DNA of 64,000 nt, taken from Streptomyces sp. 6-11-2. GTDB lineage: Bacteria; Actinomycetota; Actinomycetes; Streptomycetales; Streptomycetaceae. The notes beneath the pieces are model-generated. The model saw only the letters and a program-made list of their open reading frames with translations, was not told the origin of the DNA and ran no database searches. The translations under genes and the position numbers were made by a program. Where the stretch lies: assembly GCF_006540305.1 (NCBI RefSeq), contig NZ_BJOR01000001.1, forward strand, positions 620,001-684,000, written 5' to 3'. Positions 42,072 through 52,149 of the stretch are shown here, piece after piece; within the stretch, counting starts at the first letter, position 1; every line of letters starts with the position of its first letter.

Positions 42072-44144
42072 TCAGACCCGCCGCAGCCGGACGACCGTCG
42101 CGTCGAAGTCGCCCCGCAGCCCGGTGCGCAGCCCGTGGTGCAGCAGCAGGGCACCCCGGTGCACTTCCCCGGTGTCCCCGCACGCGTACGACGCCGCCGG
42201 GTCCAGTCCGCGCAGCCGCAGCGCGGGCACGGGCTCGCCGTGGTGCTGCGCCTGGAGCAGGGCGAGGACGACGGTGTCGTCACCGAGGACGTACTGCACC
42301 GCGCTCAGCCCGCCCCGCGGGGCCCGCAGCCGGTACAGGTCGCCGCGCTGGACCACCGGCCGGATCTCCTTGTAGAGGGCGATCCACTCGCGGGCCTCGG
42401 CCAGTTCCTCCTCCGTCCACCGGGTGAGGTCGCCGCCCACTCCGAGCACGCCCGCCATGGCGCTCACGAAGCGGAAGCGCAGCGTGCTGGACCGCCCGTT
42501 GAGCATGGTGTTCGGGCTGTCGGTGACCCAGGCGGCCATGACCCGCGCGGGATGGATCTGGCTGAAGCCGTGCTGGATGGCGAGCCGGTCCAGCGGATCG
42601 GTGTTGTCGGAGGTCCACACCTGGTCCGTACGGGACAGGACACCGAGGTCGATCCGGCCGCCGCCGCCCGAGCAGGACTCGAAGGCGACGCCGGGGTGCG
42701 CGGCCCGCAGCCGGTCCAGCAGGGCGTACAGCGCCCGCACATGGTCGGTCCACAGCCGCTGCGGGTACGGCTCAACGGGCCAGCCCGCGTCGGTGAAGCA
42801 GCGGTTGAAGTCCCACTTCACATAGTCGATCGGGGCGCTGGAGAGCAGACCGTCCAGCCGCTCCCACAGATGCTCGCGCACGTCCTCGCGCGCGAGGTTG
42901 AGGACGAACTGGTTGCGGAACTCCGTCCGCGTGCGCCCGGGTTGGTGCTGCACCCAGTCGGGGTGCGCGCGGTACAGGTCGCTGTCGCGGTTGACCATCT
43001 CCGGCTCGACCCAGATGCCGAACCGCATGCCGAGGCCGTGCACCCGGTCGGCGAGCGGCTTCAGGCCGCCGGGGAACCGGTCGGGGTTGGGCCACCAGTC
43101 GCCGAGCCCGGCGCGGTCACTGGTGCGGGCGCCGAACCAGCCGTCGTCCACGACGAACAGTTCCACGCCGATCGCCGCCGCCCGCCGCGCGAGAGCCCCC
43201 TGCTGCTCCTCGGAGATGTCGAACCCGGTGGCCTCCCAGGAGTTGTAGAGCACCGGCCGGTCCCGGTCCGCGTCGGGGACGACGTACCGCCGCTGGTAGG
43301 CGTGCCAGGCACGGCTCGCGCCGCCGTGTCCGCCGTCGCTCCACAGGCCGGCGAAGACGGGGCTGGTGTACGTCTCTCCGGCCGGGAGCATCAGCAGCCC
43401 CGAGTCGTCGTGCCCGGCGCCACCGGTGATCTGGACGCGCGCGTCCGGGAGCTGGGCGACCGCGATCCGCCAGGAGCCTGACCAGCCCAGGGCGCAGCCG
43501 TAGACCTCGCCGTGCTCCTCGCCGGCGCCGGTGTCCAGGGCGACCCACGGCAGGTGCTGGTGGCCGGTGTGGCCGCGGCGGCTGCCGAGGACCTTCTCGC
43601 CGTAGGTGAGGCCGGTGCGCACCAGGCGGGACTCGGCGGCCCAGCGGCCGTGCAGCTGGGACAGCCGCCAGCCCTCGCGGTCGGGCAGGGTCCAGGTGGC
43701 GGAGTCGGCGCGCAGCACCTCCACGGCCTCGGGCCCCCGGTTGGCGAGGGTGACCCGGCGCTCGACGACGTCCCCGCGCATCCGGTAGTGGAGTGTGATG
43801 TCCAGCCCCGAGTCGTGAAAGAGCAGTCGCAGTTCGTCGCCCTCGGTCCGGTGCGCCCCGAAGGTCCACTCGGTGCCGCGCCGTTCGGCGGTGCGCACGG
43901 ACAGCGCGGGCCGTACGAAGCGGGGGCCGCCCTCGACCGGGTACTCCTCGTGTCCGTCGAGCGGGGACTCGAAGGGCCGGGCGTTCGGCAGCGGGCGGGC
44001 GGCCAGGGCCTCGGCGTCGGCGAGGGTGATCCTCGGGCCCCAGTGCAGGTGGAGCAGTTCACCGCGCCCGGTGAGATGGACGGCGTAGCCGCTCGTGGGC
44101 CCGGTCAGCAGCCATGTGCGGCCGTCATCGGCGGTCTCCAGCAT
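42072..44144 (-). CDS. GH36 alpha-galactosidase
   Basis: A 690-residue glycoside hydrolase of family 36, which releases terminal alpha-galactose from raffinose-type sugars and galactomannans. An N-terminal beta-supersandwich domain is followed by a TIM barrel with NSWEATGFDI, the nucleophile Asp in YVKWDFNR, the ESCSGGGGRIDLG loop and the acid/base Asp in SDNTDPLD, then a C-terminal beta domain. No signal peptide is present, so it is intracellular. I chose ATG 44144 (MLETADDGRTW) because GGGGGAC lies upstream. An ATG twelve codons further upstream has weaker context. It diverges from the phosphatase gene. Confidence 0.93.
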   Translation of the reverse strand: MLETADDGRTWLLTGPTSGYAVHLTGRGELLHLHWGPRITLADAEALAARPLPNARPFESPLDGHEEYPVEGGPRFVRPALSVRTAERRGTEWTFGAHRTEGDELRLLFHDSGLDITLHYRMRGDVVERRVTLANRGPEAVEVLRADSATWTLPDREGWRLSQLHGRWAAESRLVRTGLTYGEKVLGSRRGHTGHQHLPWVALDTGAGEEHGEVYGCALGWSGSWRIAVAQLPDARVQITGGAGHDDSGLLMLPAGETYTSPVFAGLWSDGGHGGASRAWHAYQRRYVVPDADRDRPVLYNSWEATGFDISEEQQGALARRAAAIGVELFVVDDGWFGARTSDRAGLGDWWPNPDRFPGGLKPLADRVHGLGMRFGIWVEPEMVNRDSDLYRAHPDWVQHQPGRTRTEFRNQFVLNLAREDVREHLWERLDGLLSSAPIDYVKWDFNRCFTDAGWPVEPYPQRLWTDHVRALYALLDRLRAAHPGVAFESCSGGGGRIDLGVLSRTDQVWTSDNTDPLDRLAIQHGFSQIHPARVMAAWVTDSPNTMLNGRSSTLRFRFVSAMAGVLGVGGDLTRWTEEELAEAREWIALYKEIRPVVQRGDLYRLRAPRGGLSAVQYVLGDDTVVLALLQAQHHGEPVPALRLRGLDPAASYACGDTGEVHRGALLLHHGLRTGLRGDFDATVVRLRRV

Positions 44145-44210
44145 GTTCCGTCCCCCACAGGTCCGAACAGGTCCGCGCACGCACCGACATCATCGAGGCG
44201 CCCGGGCGCG

Positions 44211-44263
44211 GGGGCAACGCCCGTGGACAACCCCCGTTGCCCCGGGAAGCCATGTCGTATGGT
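44211..44263 (+). promoter_or_regulatory. Inverted repeat and possible -10 upstream of the phosphatase gene
   Basis: A 9-bp inverted repeat, GGGGCAACG (44211-44219) and CGTTGCCCC (44235-44243), is separated by 15 bp in the 174-bp divergent gap between the alpha-galactosidase and tyrosine phosphatase genes. TATGGT at 44258-44263 could be a -10 for the phosphatase. TTGCCC at 44237-44242 is a weak -35 at only 15 bp spacing. The repeat could be a regulator site. Confidence 0.35.
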
Positions 44264-44318
44264 CGAAGCCGTGCCCGCCGACGCGCCGTGACGGCGGGAC
44301 CGAAAGGGAGGAGTCCCC

Positions 44319-45116
44319 GTGACGCAGCAGGTCCCCTCGACCGAACCCGAGCTGGCCGCAGTGCGCAACTTCCGTGATGTGGGCGGGCTGCCGACCGCGG
44401 ACGGCCGGCGGGTGCGGCACGGGATGCTGTTCCGCAGCGGCCACCTCGCGCACGCGACCGACGAGGACGCGTCCTTCCTCGGTTCCCTGGGCCTGCACAC
44501 GATCTTCGACTTCCGCAACGCGGCCGACGTCAAGTTGGAGGGTCCGGACGTCGAACTGCCGGGCGTGCGCCACGTGAACCTGCCGCTGAGCGACCCGGCG
44601 GACGGCGCCGAGTTCTGGAAGATGGTCCGCGACGGAGACCTCGACGAGTTGCGCTCCGTCCTGGACGACGGCAAGGGCGCGCACCGGATGATCGCGTCCT
44701 ACCGCATGATCATCAAGGAGCGCACCGGCGAGCACTCCCGGGTGCTGCACGCGCTCGCCGAGGACTGTGTCCCGGTCCTGATGCACTGTGCGGCGGGCAA
44801 GGACCGCGCGGGCCTGTCGGTCGCCGTGACCCTTCTCGCCCTGGGCGTGGAGCGGGACGCGATCGTCGCCGACTACCTGGAGTCGAACGCCAAGCACCGC
44901 CGCTACAAGGTGCACCGCAGCGGTACCTCGGCCGCGGCCTACTCCCCCGAGGTCATGGAACTGCTCAGCCCCCTGTTCGAGGCGCGCGCCGAGTACCTGG
45001 CGGCGGCCCTGGAGACCATCGAGGAGACCTGGGGCGGCGTCGACTCCTATCTGGAGCGGGGACTGCGGCTGGCTCCCGAAACCCGGGAGCGGCTGCGCGA
45101 GCGGCTGCTGGACTGA
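44319..45116 (+). CDS. Tyrosine-protein phosphatase, MptpB-like
   Basis: A 265-residue phosphatase of the bacterial MptpB (PtpB-like) family, acting on phosphotyrosine and possibly phosphoinositides or phosphoserine. The N-terminal NFRDVGGLPTADGRRV and FRSGHL and the P-loop HCAAGKDRAG (Cys-x5-Arg) are clear. The GTG start has GGGAGGAG upstream. It stands alone between divergent and convergent neighbours, and its cellular target cannot be read from the context. Confidence 0.92.
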   Translation: MTQQVPSTEPELAAVRNFRDVGGLPTADGRRVRHGMLFRSGHLAHATDEDASFLGSLGLHTIFDFRNAADVKLEGPDVELPGVRHVNLPLSDPADGAEFWKMVRDGDLDELRSVLDDGKGAHRMIASYRMIIKERTGEHSRVLHALAEDCVPVLMHCAAGKDRAGLSVAVTLLALGVERDAIVADYLESNAKHRRYKVHRSGTSAAAYSPEVMELLSPLFEARAEYLAAALETIEETWGGVDSYLERGLRLAPETRERLRERLLD

Positions 45117-45135
45117 CGGGCCGTCACGTGGGCCG

Positions 45136-45258
45136 TCACTTGGAGCCGCCGACCGAGAACAGGAACCAGACGAACCCGGCGAAGAAGTGCCCGACGACGG
45201 TGTAGATGACGAGCCGGACCCACAGGGCGCGCGGGAACTTCTCTTCCAGGTTGCTCAT
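45136..45258 (-). CDS. 40-residue membrane protein, DUF6126-like
   Basis: A tiny protein, MSNLEEKFPRALWVRLV followed by one hydrophobic span (about residues 16-37) ending FSVGGSK. Its ATG overlaps the stop of the XRE-cupin regulator (ATGA), so the two are co-translated. The EEKFPRALWxRL pattern and the location behind an XRE regulator match what I recall of the Streptomyces family DUF6126. The function is unknown; it may be a membrane partner of the regulator. Confidence 0.85.
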   Translation of the reverse strand: MSNLEEKFPRALWVRLVIYTVVGHFFAGFVWFLFSVGGSK

Positions 45259-45878
45259 GGCATGTCTCCGATGTGGGGGCCCAGGCACAGCGCGGCCGTG
45301 GGACTCTGCAACAGGGTGTGGACGAAGAGGAGCTCGACCCCGTCCGGGCTCTCGGCCGCGATGCGGTGCGGGGTCAGCGAGTCGAAGTGCGCGCTGGTGC
45401 CCGGCACGAGCAGGTGCGTGGCGTCCCCGAGGCGAAGCCTGAGGTGCCCCTCGAGGACGTACAGCCACTCCTCGCCGGGGTGTACGCGCACGATGTCGCC
45501 CTGGGAGCCGTGCGGGACACGGACCCGCAGGGCCTGCATCCCTCGGCCGGACGCGCCGGCCTGCCAGTACGTCCAGCCGCCGGCCCGCGTCGGCTCCATG
45601 TCCTCGGCGCGCACGACCGCGTCCCGGTCGGCGACGTTCTCGCCGAGCAGTTCGGAGACGGTCGTACCATAGACGCGGGCGAGCGCGAGCAGCATCGGCA
45701 GCGAGGGCTGGCGCTGCCCGGTCTCCAGGCGGGAGAGGTGGGCGGGCGACAGTCCGGCGGCGCGAGCCGCGGCCTCCAGGGTCAGTGCGGCACGGCGGCG
45801 CAGCGCCCGCAGTTGCGGCGCGACGGCGGGCAGGTCCTCGGCCGGCCCCGCCGAGGGCTGGGACTCTGGAGAGTTCAT
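45255..45878 (-). CDS. XRE-family regulator with C-terminal cupin
   Basis: A 207-residue one-component regulator. The helix-turn-helix lies near residues 24-78 (LTLEAAARAAGLSPAHLSR, ETGQRQPSLPMLLALARVYG), followed by a cupin sensor domain from about 110 (HPGEEWLYVLEGHLRL). GGAGG lies only one or two bases before the ATG, an unusually tight spacing, and no better start is visible. Twin 15-bp palindromes begin 21 bp upstream, strongly suggesting autoregulation. The ligand is unknown. Confidence 0.92.
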   Translation of the reverse strand: MNSPESQPSAGPAEDLPAVAPQLRALRRRAALTLEAAARAAGLSPAHLSRLETGQRQPSLPMLLALARVYGTTVSELLGENVADRDAVVRAEDMEPTRAGGWTYWQAGASGRGMQALRVRVPHGSQGDIVRVHPGEEWLYVLEGHLRLRLGDATHLLVPGTSAHFDSLTPHRIAAESPDGVELLFVHTLLQSPTAALCLGPHIGDMP

Positions 45879-45898
45879 ACCTCCATTCCAGCGCCACT

Positions 45899-45933
45899 TT
45901 GCCCCTAAGGCAAATTCCTTGCCTCAGAGGCAA
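45899..45933 (-). promoter_or_regulatory. Twin palindromic operators upstream of the XRE-cupin gene
   Basis: Two 15-bp palindromes, TTGCCCCTAAGGCAA (45899-45913) and TTGCCTCAGAGGCAA (45919-45933), share TTGCC-N5-GGCAA. Their centres are 20 bp apart, about two helical turns, so two dimers would bind the same DNA face. They lie between the aminotransferase stop and the XRE start. Similar AGGCAA half-sites are used by other XRE-cupin autorepressors in actinobacteria as far as I recall, but the binding protein here is inferred from position. Confidence 0.8.
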
Positions 45934-45952
45934 AGCCCGGGTCCGGCTCCGC

Positions 45953-47335
45953 TCACCGGTTGGCGACGGCCTGCTTGACCAGCGTCTTTCCGAAGTCCCA
46001 CATCAGCCCGCCGCCGTGCGCGTCGTCCATCACGGCGGTGAAGGCGTCCACGAACCGGTCGACCTCCGCCTCCCCGATGACCAGCGGCGGGATCAGCTTG
46101 ATCACCTCCAGGTGGTCGCCGGAGACCTGGGTCAGGATACGGTGCCGTTGCAGCAGCGGGACGACCACCATCTGCGCGAACAGTCCCTTGCGGGCCGCCT
46201 GGAGCATGGTCCAGCGCCCACGCAGTTTCAGCGACCTCGGCCGGCCGAACTCGATGCCGATCATCAGGCCCCGGCCGCGCACGTCGGCGAGCAGCTCGTA
46301 CCGGTCGGTAAGCGCCGCCAGCCGGGACTTGAGCAGCTCGCCCGTGGCCCGCGCGTTGGCCACGATCTGCTCGTTCTCCATCACGGACAGCACGGCCAGC
46401 CCCGCCGCCATGGCCTGGGCGTTGGACCCGAAACTCGCCGAGTGGACCAGCACCCGGTCGATCGAGGAGTAGACCTTCTTGAAGATCCAGTCCCTGCCGA
46501 GGGTCGCGCTCACCGGCACATATCCGCCGGACAGGGCCTTGGCCACGCAGACCAGGTCCGGCTCGACCCCGTCCTCGTGCTGGTAGGCGTAGAAATCGCC
46601 GGTGCGGCCCAGGCCCGTCTGCACCTCGTCGGCGATGAGCAGCGCCTTGTGCCGGTGCAGCAGCTCCTGCGCGGCGCGCAGCCAGCCGGGCGGGGCCTCG
46701 TGCACGCCCTTGCCCTGGATCGGCTCGACGATCAGGGCGGCCACGTCGCCCTTCCTCAGCTCCCGCTCGAGCGCGTCGAGGTCGCCGAGCGGGACGGCGG
46801 TGTCGGGCAGCAGCGGGGCGAACCCGTCCCGGAAGCCCTCCTCGCCGTTGACGGACAGCGAGCCGGCGGTCAGGCCGTGGAAGGAGTGCTCGCAGTACAG
46901 GATCCGTGGCCTGCCGGTGGCGCGGCGGGCGAACTTCAGCGCGGTCTCCACCGCCTCCGTGCCGCTGTTGCCGAAGAACGCCCGGTCCAGGTGCGGGCTG
47001 TGCGCGAGCAGCCGCTCGGCCAGCAGCCCGGGCAGCGGCTGGCAGTCGAAGCGGGTGAGGTCGGCGAGCTGGGCGTCCAGCACGTCGTGCAGCGCCTTGC
47101 GGACGACGGGGTGATGGCGGCCCAGGCCCATCACCCCGAAGCCGGAGAGCATGTCCAGGTAGTCGTCGCCCTCCGCGTCCCAGAAGTACGCGCCCTCGGC
47201 CCGCTCGTAGACCTTGTCGAAGCCGATGGTGTGGAGCATGCGCGGCAGTTGGTGGTTGAGGTGCCTGGCGTGCAGCTCGTAACGCTCGGCGCCGCGCTCG
47301 GACAGCAGGGCGCCGAGGTCGAACTCCGTGGTCAT
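45953..47335 (-). CDS. hpnO: Class III aminotransferase of the hopanoid pathway (HpnO-like)
   Basis: A 460-residue PLP-dependent fold-type I aminotransferase. [27 protein letters not shown] and the PLP lysine in [10 protein letters not shown] are visible. In hopanoid loci this enzyme converts the extended C35 side chain to aminobacteriohopanetriol. It is the last gene of the hopanoid transcription unit and overlaps the dxs stop by 4 nt (ATGA). The gene order agrees with the hopanoid locus of S. coelicolor (SCO6759-SCO6771 region, from memory). The amino donor is not evident. Confidence 0.88.
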   Translation of the reverse strand: MTTEFDLGALLSERGAERYELHARHLNHQLPRMLHTIGFDKVYERAEGAYFWDAEGDDYLDMLSGFGVMGLGRHHPVVRKALHDVLDAQLADLTRFDCQPLPGLLAERLLAHSPHLDRAFFGNSGTEAVETALKFARRATGRPRILYCEHSFHGLTAGSLSVNGEEGFRDGFAPLLPDTAVPLGDLDALERELRKGDVAALIVEPIQGKGVHEAPPGWLRAAQELLHRHKALLIADEVQTGLGRTGDFYAYQHEDGVEPDLVCVAKALSGGYVPVSATLGRDWIFKKVYSSIDRVLVHSASFGSNAQAMAAGLAVLSVMENEQIVANARATGELLKSRLAALTDRYELLADVRGRGLMIGIEFGRPRSLKLRGRWTMLQAARKGLFAQMVVVPLLQRHRILTQVSGDHLEVIKLIPPLVIGEAEVDRFVDAFTAVMDDAHGGGLMWDFGKTLVKQAVANR

Positions 47336-49269
47336 TCGGTTGTCTCCTTGACTGCCATGACGGCCCCGGCGCCCTCCTGCGCCGGGATCGTCCCGGCCTG
47401 CTCCCGCACGGCCAGGCTCGCGCCGATCCGTCCGGCGACCTCGACCGGGGTGAGCCCGATGTCGGCCAGTACCTCCCCGCGCTTGGCGTGCGCGAGGAAC
47501 TGTTCCGGGATGCCGAACCTCCGTACCGGTACGTCGACCTCGGCGTCACCGAGGGCCAGGGCGACCGCGGCGCCGACACCGGCCGCACGGCTGTTGTCCT
47601 CGACCACGGCCACCAGCCGGTGCCCGGCGGCCAGGCCCGGCAGCGCCGGATCGACGGGCTTGACCCAGCGCGGGTCGACGACGGTGCAGCCGATGCCCCG
47701 CGCCTGGAGCAGTTCGGCGGCCTGGAGGCACACCGGCGCCATCACGCCGACGGCGACCAGCAGCACGTCGGACCGCTCCGCCCGGCGCAGCACGTCCATG
47801 CCGCCGACGCGGCCCGTGGCCTCGATCCGCGGGCCGGCCGACTCCTTGGGGAAACGGACCAGGGTCGGCGCGTCGTCGACGGCGACGGCCTCGCGCAGCT
47901 GGGCCCGCAGCTGGTCGGCGTCACGCGGCGCGGCGATCCTGAGGCCGGGTACGACCTGGAGGACGGACATGTCCCACATGCCGTTGTGGGAGGGCCCGTC
48001 GACGCCGGTCACTCCCGCCCGGTCCAGGACGAAGGTGACCCCGCAGCGGTGCAGGGCCACGTCCATCAGGAGCTGGTCGAAGGCGCGGTTGAGGAAGGTG
48101 GCGTAGACGGCGACGACCGGGTGCAGACCGCCGGTGGCGAGCCCCGCGGCCGAGACGACCGCGTGCTGCTCGGCGATGCCCACGTCCCACACCCGGTCCG
48201 GGAAGCGCTCGGCGAACTTGCCGAGGCCCACCGGGTGCAGCATGGCGGCGGTGATCGCCACGACGTCTTCCCGCTCCTCGCCGATCCTCACGATCTCGTC
48301 GCCGAACACGGAGGTCCAGGACGGCCCGCCGGCGGGGGTGAGGGGCTCACAGGTGAGCGGGTCCATCACGCCCACGGTGTGGAAGTGGTCCTCCTCGTGG
48401 GCGAGGGCGGGTTCGTAGCCGCGGCCCTTCTCGGTGAGGCAGTGGACCAGGACGGGGCCGTGGAAGCGTTTGGCCCGGCGCAGCGCCGACTCGACGGCCT
48501 TGATGTCGTGTCCGTCGATCGGGCCGAGGTACTTCAGCCCCAGGTCCTCGAACATGCCCTGCGGTGCGAAGGCGTCCTTGAAGCCCTTCTTCGCGCCGTG
48601 CAGCGACTCGTAGAGGGTGTTGCCGACGACCGGGGTGCGCTGGAGGACGTCCTTGCCCCAGGCCAGGACCTTCTCGTATCCGTCGGTGGTGCGCAGGGTG
48701 GCCAGATGGTTGGCGAGGCCGCCGATGGTCGGCGCGTAGGACCGCTCGTTGTCGTTGACGACGATGATCAGCGGCCGGTCCCTGGCGGCCGCGATGTTGT
48801 TCAGCGCCTCCCAGGCCATGCCGCCGGTCAGCGCGCCGTCCCCGATGACGGCGATGACGTGTCCCTTCTCGCCCTGCACCTGGCGGGCCTTGGCGAGTCC
48901 GTCGGCCCAGCCGAGCGCCGTGGAGGCGTGGCTGTTCTCGATGACGTCGTGCTCGGACTCCTCCCGTGCCGGGTAGCCGGACAGCCCTCCCTTGCCGCGC
49001 AGCTTGGAGAAGTCCTGACGTCCTGTCAGAAGTTTGTGCACATAACTCTGGTGACCGGTGTCCCACAGGATCCGGTCGACCGGCGACTCGAAGACCCGGT
49101 GCAGTGCGACGGTGAGTTCCACCACGCCCAGGTTGGGCCCGAGGTGGCCACCGGTTCTGGCGACCGCTTGCACCAGGAACTCGCGTATCTCGTCGGACAG
49201 TTCACCCAGTTCCGCCTCGGACAACGCCTTCAGGTCGCGTGGTCCCCGGATGCTCTCCAGAATGGTCAC
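47332..49269 (-). CDS. dxs: 1-deoxy-D-xylulose-5-phosphate synthase
   Basis: A 645-residue thiamine-diphosphate enzyme that condenses pyruvate with glyceraldehyde-3-phosphate, the first step of the MEP isoprenoid pathway. [16 protein letters not shown] is the TPP/Mg site, preceded by an HTSxALG-type stretch ([11 protein letters not shown]). The transketolase-like pyrimidine-binding domain follows (VGIAEQHAV) and then the C-terminal domain. It starts at GTG 49269 with GAGAGGGGG upstream. As the gene sits inside the hopanoid unit it is likely a pathway-dedicated copy that raises precursor supply; whether another dxs exists elsewhere cannot be seen here. Confidence 0.95.
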   Translation of the reverse strand: MTILESIRGPRDLKALSEAELGELSDEIREFLVQAVARTGGHLGPNLGVVELTVALHRVFESPVDRILWDTGHQSYVHKLLTGRQDFSKLRGKGGLSGYPAREESEHDVIENSHASTALGWADGLAKARQVQGEKGHVIAVIGDGALTGGMAWEALNNIAAARDRPLIIVVNDNERSYAPTIGGLANHLATLRTTDGYEKVLAWGKDVLQRTPVVGNTLYESLHGAKKGFKDAFAPQGMFEDLGLKYLGPIDGHDIKAVESALRRAKRFHGPVLVHCLTEKGRGYEPALAHEEDHFHTVGVMDPLTCEPLTPAGGPSWTSVFGDEIVRIGEEREDVVAITAAMLHPVGLGKFAERFPDRVWDVGIAEQHAVVSAAGLATGGLHPVVAVYATFLNRAFDQLLMDVALHRCGVTFVLDRAGVTGVDGPSHNGMWDMSVLQVVPGLRIAAPRDADQLRAQLREAVAVDDAPTLVRFPKESAGPRIEATGRVGGMDVLRRAERSDVLLVAVGVMAPVCLQAAELLQARGIGCTVVDPRWVKPVDPALPGLAAGHRLVAVVEDNSRAAGVGAAVALALGDAEVDVPVRRFGIPEQFLAHAKRGEVLADIGLTPVEVAGRIGASLAVREQAGTIPAQEGAGAVMAVKETTE

Positions 49270-49299
49270 GCTGGGCCCCCTCTCGGTCCGTGCCGTACT

Positions 49300-50475
49300 T
49301 CAACCCACTGTGACTGTCGGCGTCCCCGTGCCGGTGCGGCCGCCGGAAGCGGCGTCGTCGTTCCCCATCTGCTCGGCGATCTTCATGGCCTCCTCGATCA
49401 GGGTCTCCACGATCTTCGACTCCGGAACGGTCTTGATGACCTGCCCCTTGACGAAGATCTGCCCCTTGCCGTTGCCGGAGGCGACCCCGAGGTCGGCCTC
49501 ACGGGCCTCACCGGGACCGTTCACGACACAGCCCATGACCGCGACGCGCAACGGCACCTCCATACCGGTCAGACCCGCCGTGACCTCCTCGGCCAGCTTG
49601 TACACATCGACCTGGGCCCGGCCGCAGGACGGACAGGAGACGATCTCCAGACCACGCTGACGCAGATTCAGCGACTCCAGGATCTGGATACCGACCTTGA
49701 TCTCCTCGACCGGCGGCGCGGACAGCGACACCCGGATGGTGTCGCCGATGCCCTCGGAGAGCAGCGCACCGAAGGCGACAGCCGACTTGATCGTGCCCTG
49801 GAAGGCCGGACCGGCCTCGGTCACGCCGAGGTGGAGCGGGTAGTCGCATTGGGCGGCGAGCTGCCGGTAGGCCTCGATCATCACGACCGGGTCGTTGTGC
49901 TTGACCGAGATCTTGATGTCCCGGAAGTCGTGCTCCTCGAACAGGGACGCCTCCCACAGCGCCGACTCCACCAGCGCCTCCGGAGTCGCCTTCCCGTACT
50001 TCTGCAGCAGCCGCCGGTCCAGGGAACCCGCGTTCACCCCGATACGGATCGGCGTCCCATGGTCCTTCGCCGCCCTGGCGATCTCCCTCACCTTGTCGTC
50101 GAACTGCTTGATGTTGCCCGGATTCACCCGCACCGCCGCACAGCCCGCCTCGATCGCCGCGAACACGTACTTCGGCTGGAAGTGAATGTCCGCGATCACC
50201 GGGATCTGCGACTTCCGCGCGATCGTCGCCAACACGTCCGCGTCGTCCTGCGTCGGACACGCCACCCGCACGATCTGACAACCCGAAGCCGTCAGCTCCG
50301 CGATCTGCTGCAAGGTGGCGCCGACATCCGACGTACGCGTCGTCGTCATCGACTGCACCGACACCGGCGCGTCCCCGCCCACCGCCACGGAACCGACCTG
50401 GATCCGGCGCGACGCGCGCCGCTCGGCGATCGGCCGGGCCGGTACCTCGGGGACGCCCAGGGGAATGGCCGTCAT
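49300..50475 (-). CDS. ispG: 4-hydroxy-3-methylbut-2-en-1-yl diphosphate synthase (IspG/GcpE)
   Basis: A 391-residue iron-sulfur enzyme of the MEP pathway that makes HMBPP from MEcPP. The N-terminal TIM barrel includes [13 protein letters not shown] and [12 protein letters not shown]. The 4Fe-4S cysteines are in CPSCGR and GCVVNGPGE. It lies 4 nt after hpnH and 30 nt before dxs. Having both dxs and ispG in the unit suggests that two flux-controlling steps are co-induced with hopanoid synthesis. Confidence 0.95.
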   Translation of the reverse strand: MTAIPLGVPEVPARPIAERRASRRIQVGSVAVGGDAPVSVQSMTTTRTSDVGATLQQIAELTASGCQIVRVACPTQDDADVLATIARKSQIPVIADIHFQPKYVFAAIEAGCAAVRVNPGNIKQFDDKVREIARAAKDHGTPIRIGVNAGSLDRRLLQKYGKATPEALVESALWEASLFEEHDFRDIKISVKHNDPVVMIEAYRQLAAQCDYPLHLGVTEAGPAFQGTIKSAVAFGALLSEGIGDTIRVSLSAPPVEEIKVGIQILESLNLRQRGLEIVSCPSCGRAQVDVYKLAEEVTAGLTGMEVPLRVAVMGCVVNGPGEAREADLGVASGNGKGQIFVKGQVIKTVPESKIVETLIEEAMKIAEQMGNDDAASGGRTGTGTPTVTVG

Positions 50476-50479
50476 GGCG

Positions 50480-51502
50480 TCAGTCCCGGTTTCCGGAGAC
50501 CGTCTCGCGCATGGCGCGCAGGGACTCCTTCAGCGATCCCATGGTGGCCAGCACGGCGGTGGGCTCGTAGCCGCAGTGCGCCATGCAGTTGGCGCACCGC
50601 GGGTCCTTGCCCCGGCCGTACTTGTCCCAGTCGGTGTCCTCGATGAGTTCCCGGTACGTCGGCACGTACCCGTCGCTCATCAGGTAGCAGGGGCGCTGCC
50701 ACCCGAACAGCGAGTAGTTCGGGATCGCCCACGCGGTGCACGGGAAGTCGACCTTGCCCTCGAGGAAGTCGAGGAACAACGGCGAGTGGTTGAGCCGCCA
50801 GCGGCGCCGGTTGCCGCCCGCGAAGGCCTTCCTGAACAGCTCCCGGGTCTGCTCCACGCCCAGGAAGTGCTCCTGGTCGGGCGCCTTCTCGTAGGCGTAG
50901 GCGGGCGAGATCATCATCTCGTCGACCTTGAGGTCGTCGTTGAGGAAGTTGAGCACCTCGACGACGGTCTGCGGGGTGTCGGTGTTGAAGAAGGTGGAGT
51001 TGGTGGTCACCCGGAAGCCGCGCCGCTTGGCCTCCTTGATGGCCTCCACCGCCTCGTCGAACACGCCCTCCTTCGCCACCGACTCGTCGTGCCGCTCCCG
51101 CAGCCCGTCGATGTGCACCGCGAAGGCGAAGTAGGGGGACGGCTTGAACTTGTCCATCTTCTTGCGCATCAGCAGCGCGTTGGTGCACAGGAAGACGTAC
51201 TTCCGCTTGGCCACCAGCTGCCGTACGATCTCGTCGATCTGCGGGTGCATCAGGGGCTCGCCGCCCGCGATGGACACCATCGGCGCACCCGACTCCAGTA
51301 CCGCGCCCACCGCCTGGGCGACGGGCATGCGCTGCTTGAGCACTCCGGCCGGGTGCTGGATCTTGCCGCAGCCCTCGCACTTGAGGTTGCAGGCGAAGAG
51401 CGGCTCAAGCTCGACGATCAGCGGGAACTTGTCCCGCTTGCGCAGCTTCTGTTCGGCCAAGTATGTGGCGACTTTGACGGACTGGCGCAGCGGCATGGCC
51501 AT
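50480..51502 (-). CDS. hpnH: Radical-SAM adenosylhopane synthase HpnH
   Basis: A 340-residue radical-SAM protein with the cluster motif CNLKCEGC and a C-terminal SPASM-like Cys set (CANCMAHC). HpnH couples the 5'-deoxyadenosyl radical to diploptene to give adenosylhopane, the first side-chain extension of hopanoids. I chose ATG 51502 (MAMPLRQ) because AGGAGG sits 8 nt upstream; a GTG three codons earlier overlaps that ribosome site and cannot use it. It is 5 nt downstream of hpnG and 4 nt upstream of ispG. Confidence 0.93.
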   Translation of the reverse strand: MAMPLRQSVKVATYLAEQKLRKRDKFPLIVELEPLFACNLKCEGCGKIQHPAGVLKQRMPVAQAVGAVLESGAPMVSIAGGEPLMHPQIDEIVRQLVAKRKYVFLCTNALLMRKKMDKFKPSPYFAFAVHIDGLRERHDESVAKEGVFDEAVEAIKEAKRRGFRVTTNSTFFNTDTPQTVVEVLNFLNDDLKVDEMMISPAYAYEKAPDQEHFLGVEQTRELFRKAFAGGNRRRWRLNHSPLFLDFLEGKVDFPCTAWAIPNYSLFGWQRPCYLMSDGYVPTYRELIEDTDWDKYGRGKDPRCANCMAHCGYEPTAVLATMGSLKESLRAMRETVSGNRD

Positions 51503-51507
51503 CTGGC

Positions 51508-52149
51508 TCACCTCCTGGGGAGCAGCACGTTACGGTGCCATTCGAAAAAAGTCGGCAGGACGGAACGAAGAACGCGGAAGGCTGATATTCCACCGCGGAC
51601 CGTACCGATGCGGACGAGTTCATGCTCTGGAGCGTCCACGACCACCCGCACGGCCGCAACAGGGCGCACGCCCGAGCGCACGGCGCTCAGTAGCGTGGCC
51701 GCCGACTCCATGTCGACCGCGATCGCCCCGGTGGCGCGCAGATCGGACCGCTCGGGTCCGCGCACGACGTGGTCGGAGCCGGTCAGCGGCCCGGTGTGCA
51801 CGGTGCGCCCGGGCAGGGTGCGGGTGAGTTCCTTGACGAGCAGTTCGGTGCCGACGCAGGGGACGGTGCCGCGCGGGTCCCGGGTCTCCTCGGCGACGAC
51901 GAGGTCACCGGGATGCATGCCCGGGGCGAGTCCCGCGCAGAAGCCCGTGGCGAGCACCGCGGCCCGGTCCAGCGGCGGGCCGGCCAGGACCCGGGTGACG
52001 GAGCGCTCCGCCGCCTTGGGTCCCATGCCCGTCCGCAGGACGGTGACCGGCCCGTCGGCCCCGCCGCGGTCACCGGCGCGCAGGGCGAGACGCTCGATGC
52101 CGAGCGCGCAGGCGATCAGCAGCGGAGCCGGTCCGGGCCGTGTGCTCAT
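51508..52149 (-). CDS. hpnG: Purine nucleoside phosphorylase-like adenosylhopane nucleosidase HpnG
   Basis: A 213-residue member of the nucleoside phosphorylase family (MTA/SAH nucleosidase fold). In hopanoid loci HpnG removes adenine from adenosylhopane. Visible features are GMGPKAAER, ATGFCAGLAPGMHPGDLVVA and the purine-site Glu in VDMESAA. The ATG overlaps the shc stop by one base (TGATG), so translation is coupled. The N-terminus is short for the family but complete. Confidence 0.9.
   Translation of the reverse strand: MSTRPGPAPLLIACALGIERLALRAGDRGGADGPVTVLRTGMGPKAAERSVTRVLAGPPLDRAAVLATGFCAGLAPGMHPGDLVVAEETRDPRGTVPCVGTELLVKELTRTLPGRTVHTGPLTGSDHVVRGPERSDLRATGAIAVDMESAATLLSAVRSGVRPVAAVRVVVDAPEHELVRIGTVRGGISAFRVLRSVLPTFFEWHRNVLLPRR

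Noticed and set aside
47488..50646. A 1052-codon plus-strand open frame across dxs, ispG and hpnH
   Set aside because: The minus strand encodes three unmistakable enzymes over the same bases; the plus-strand composition is low complexity.
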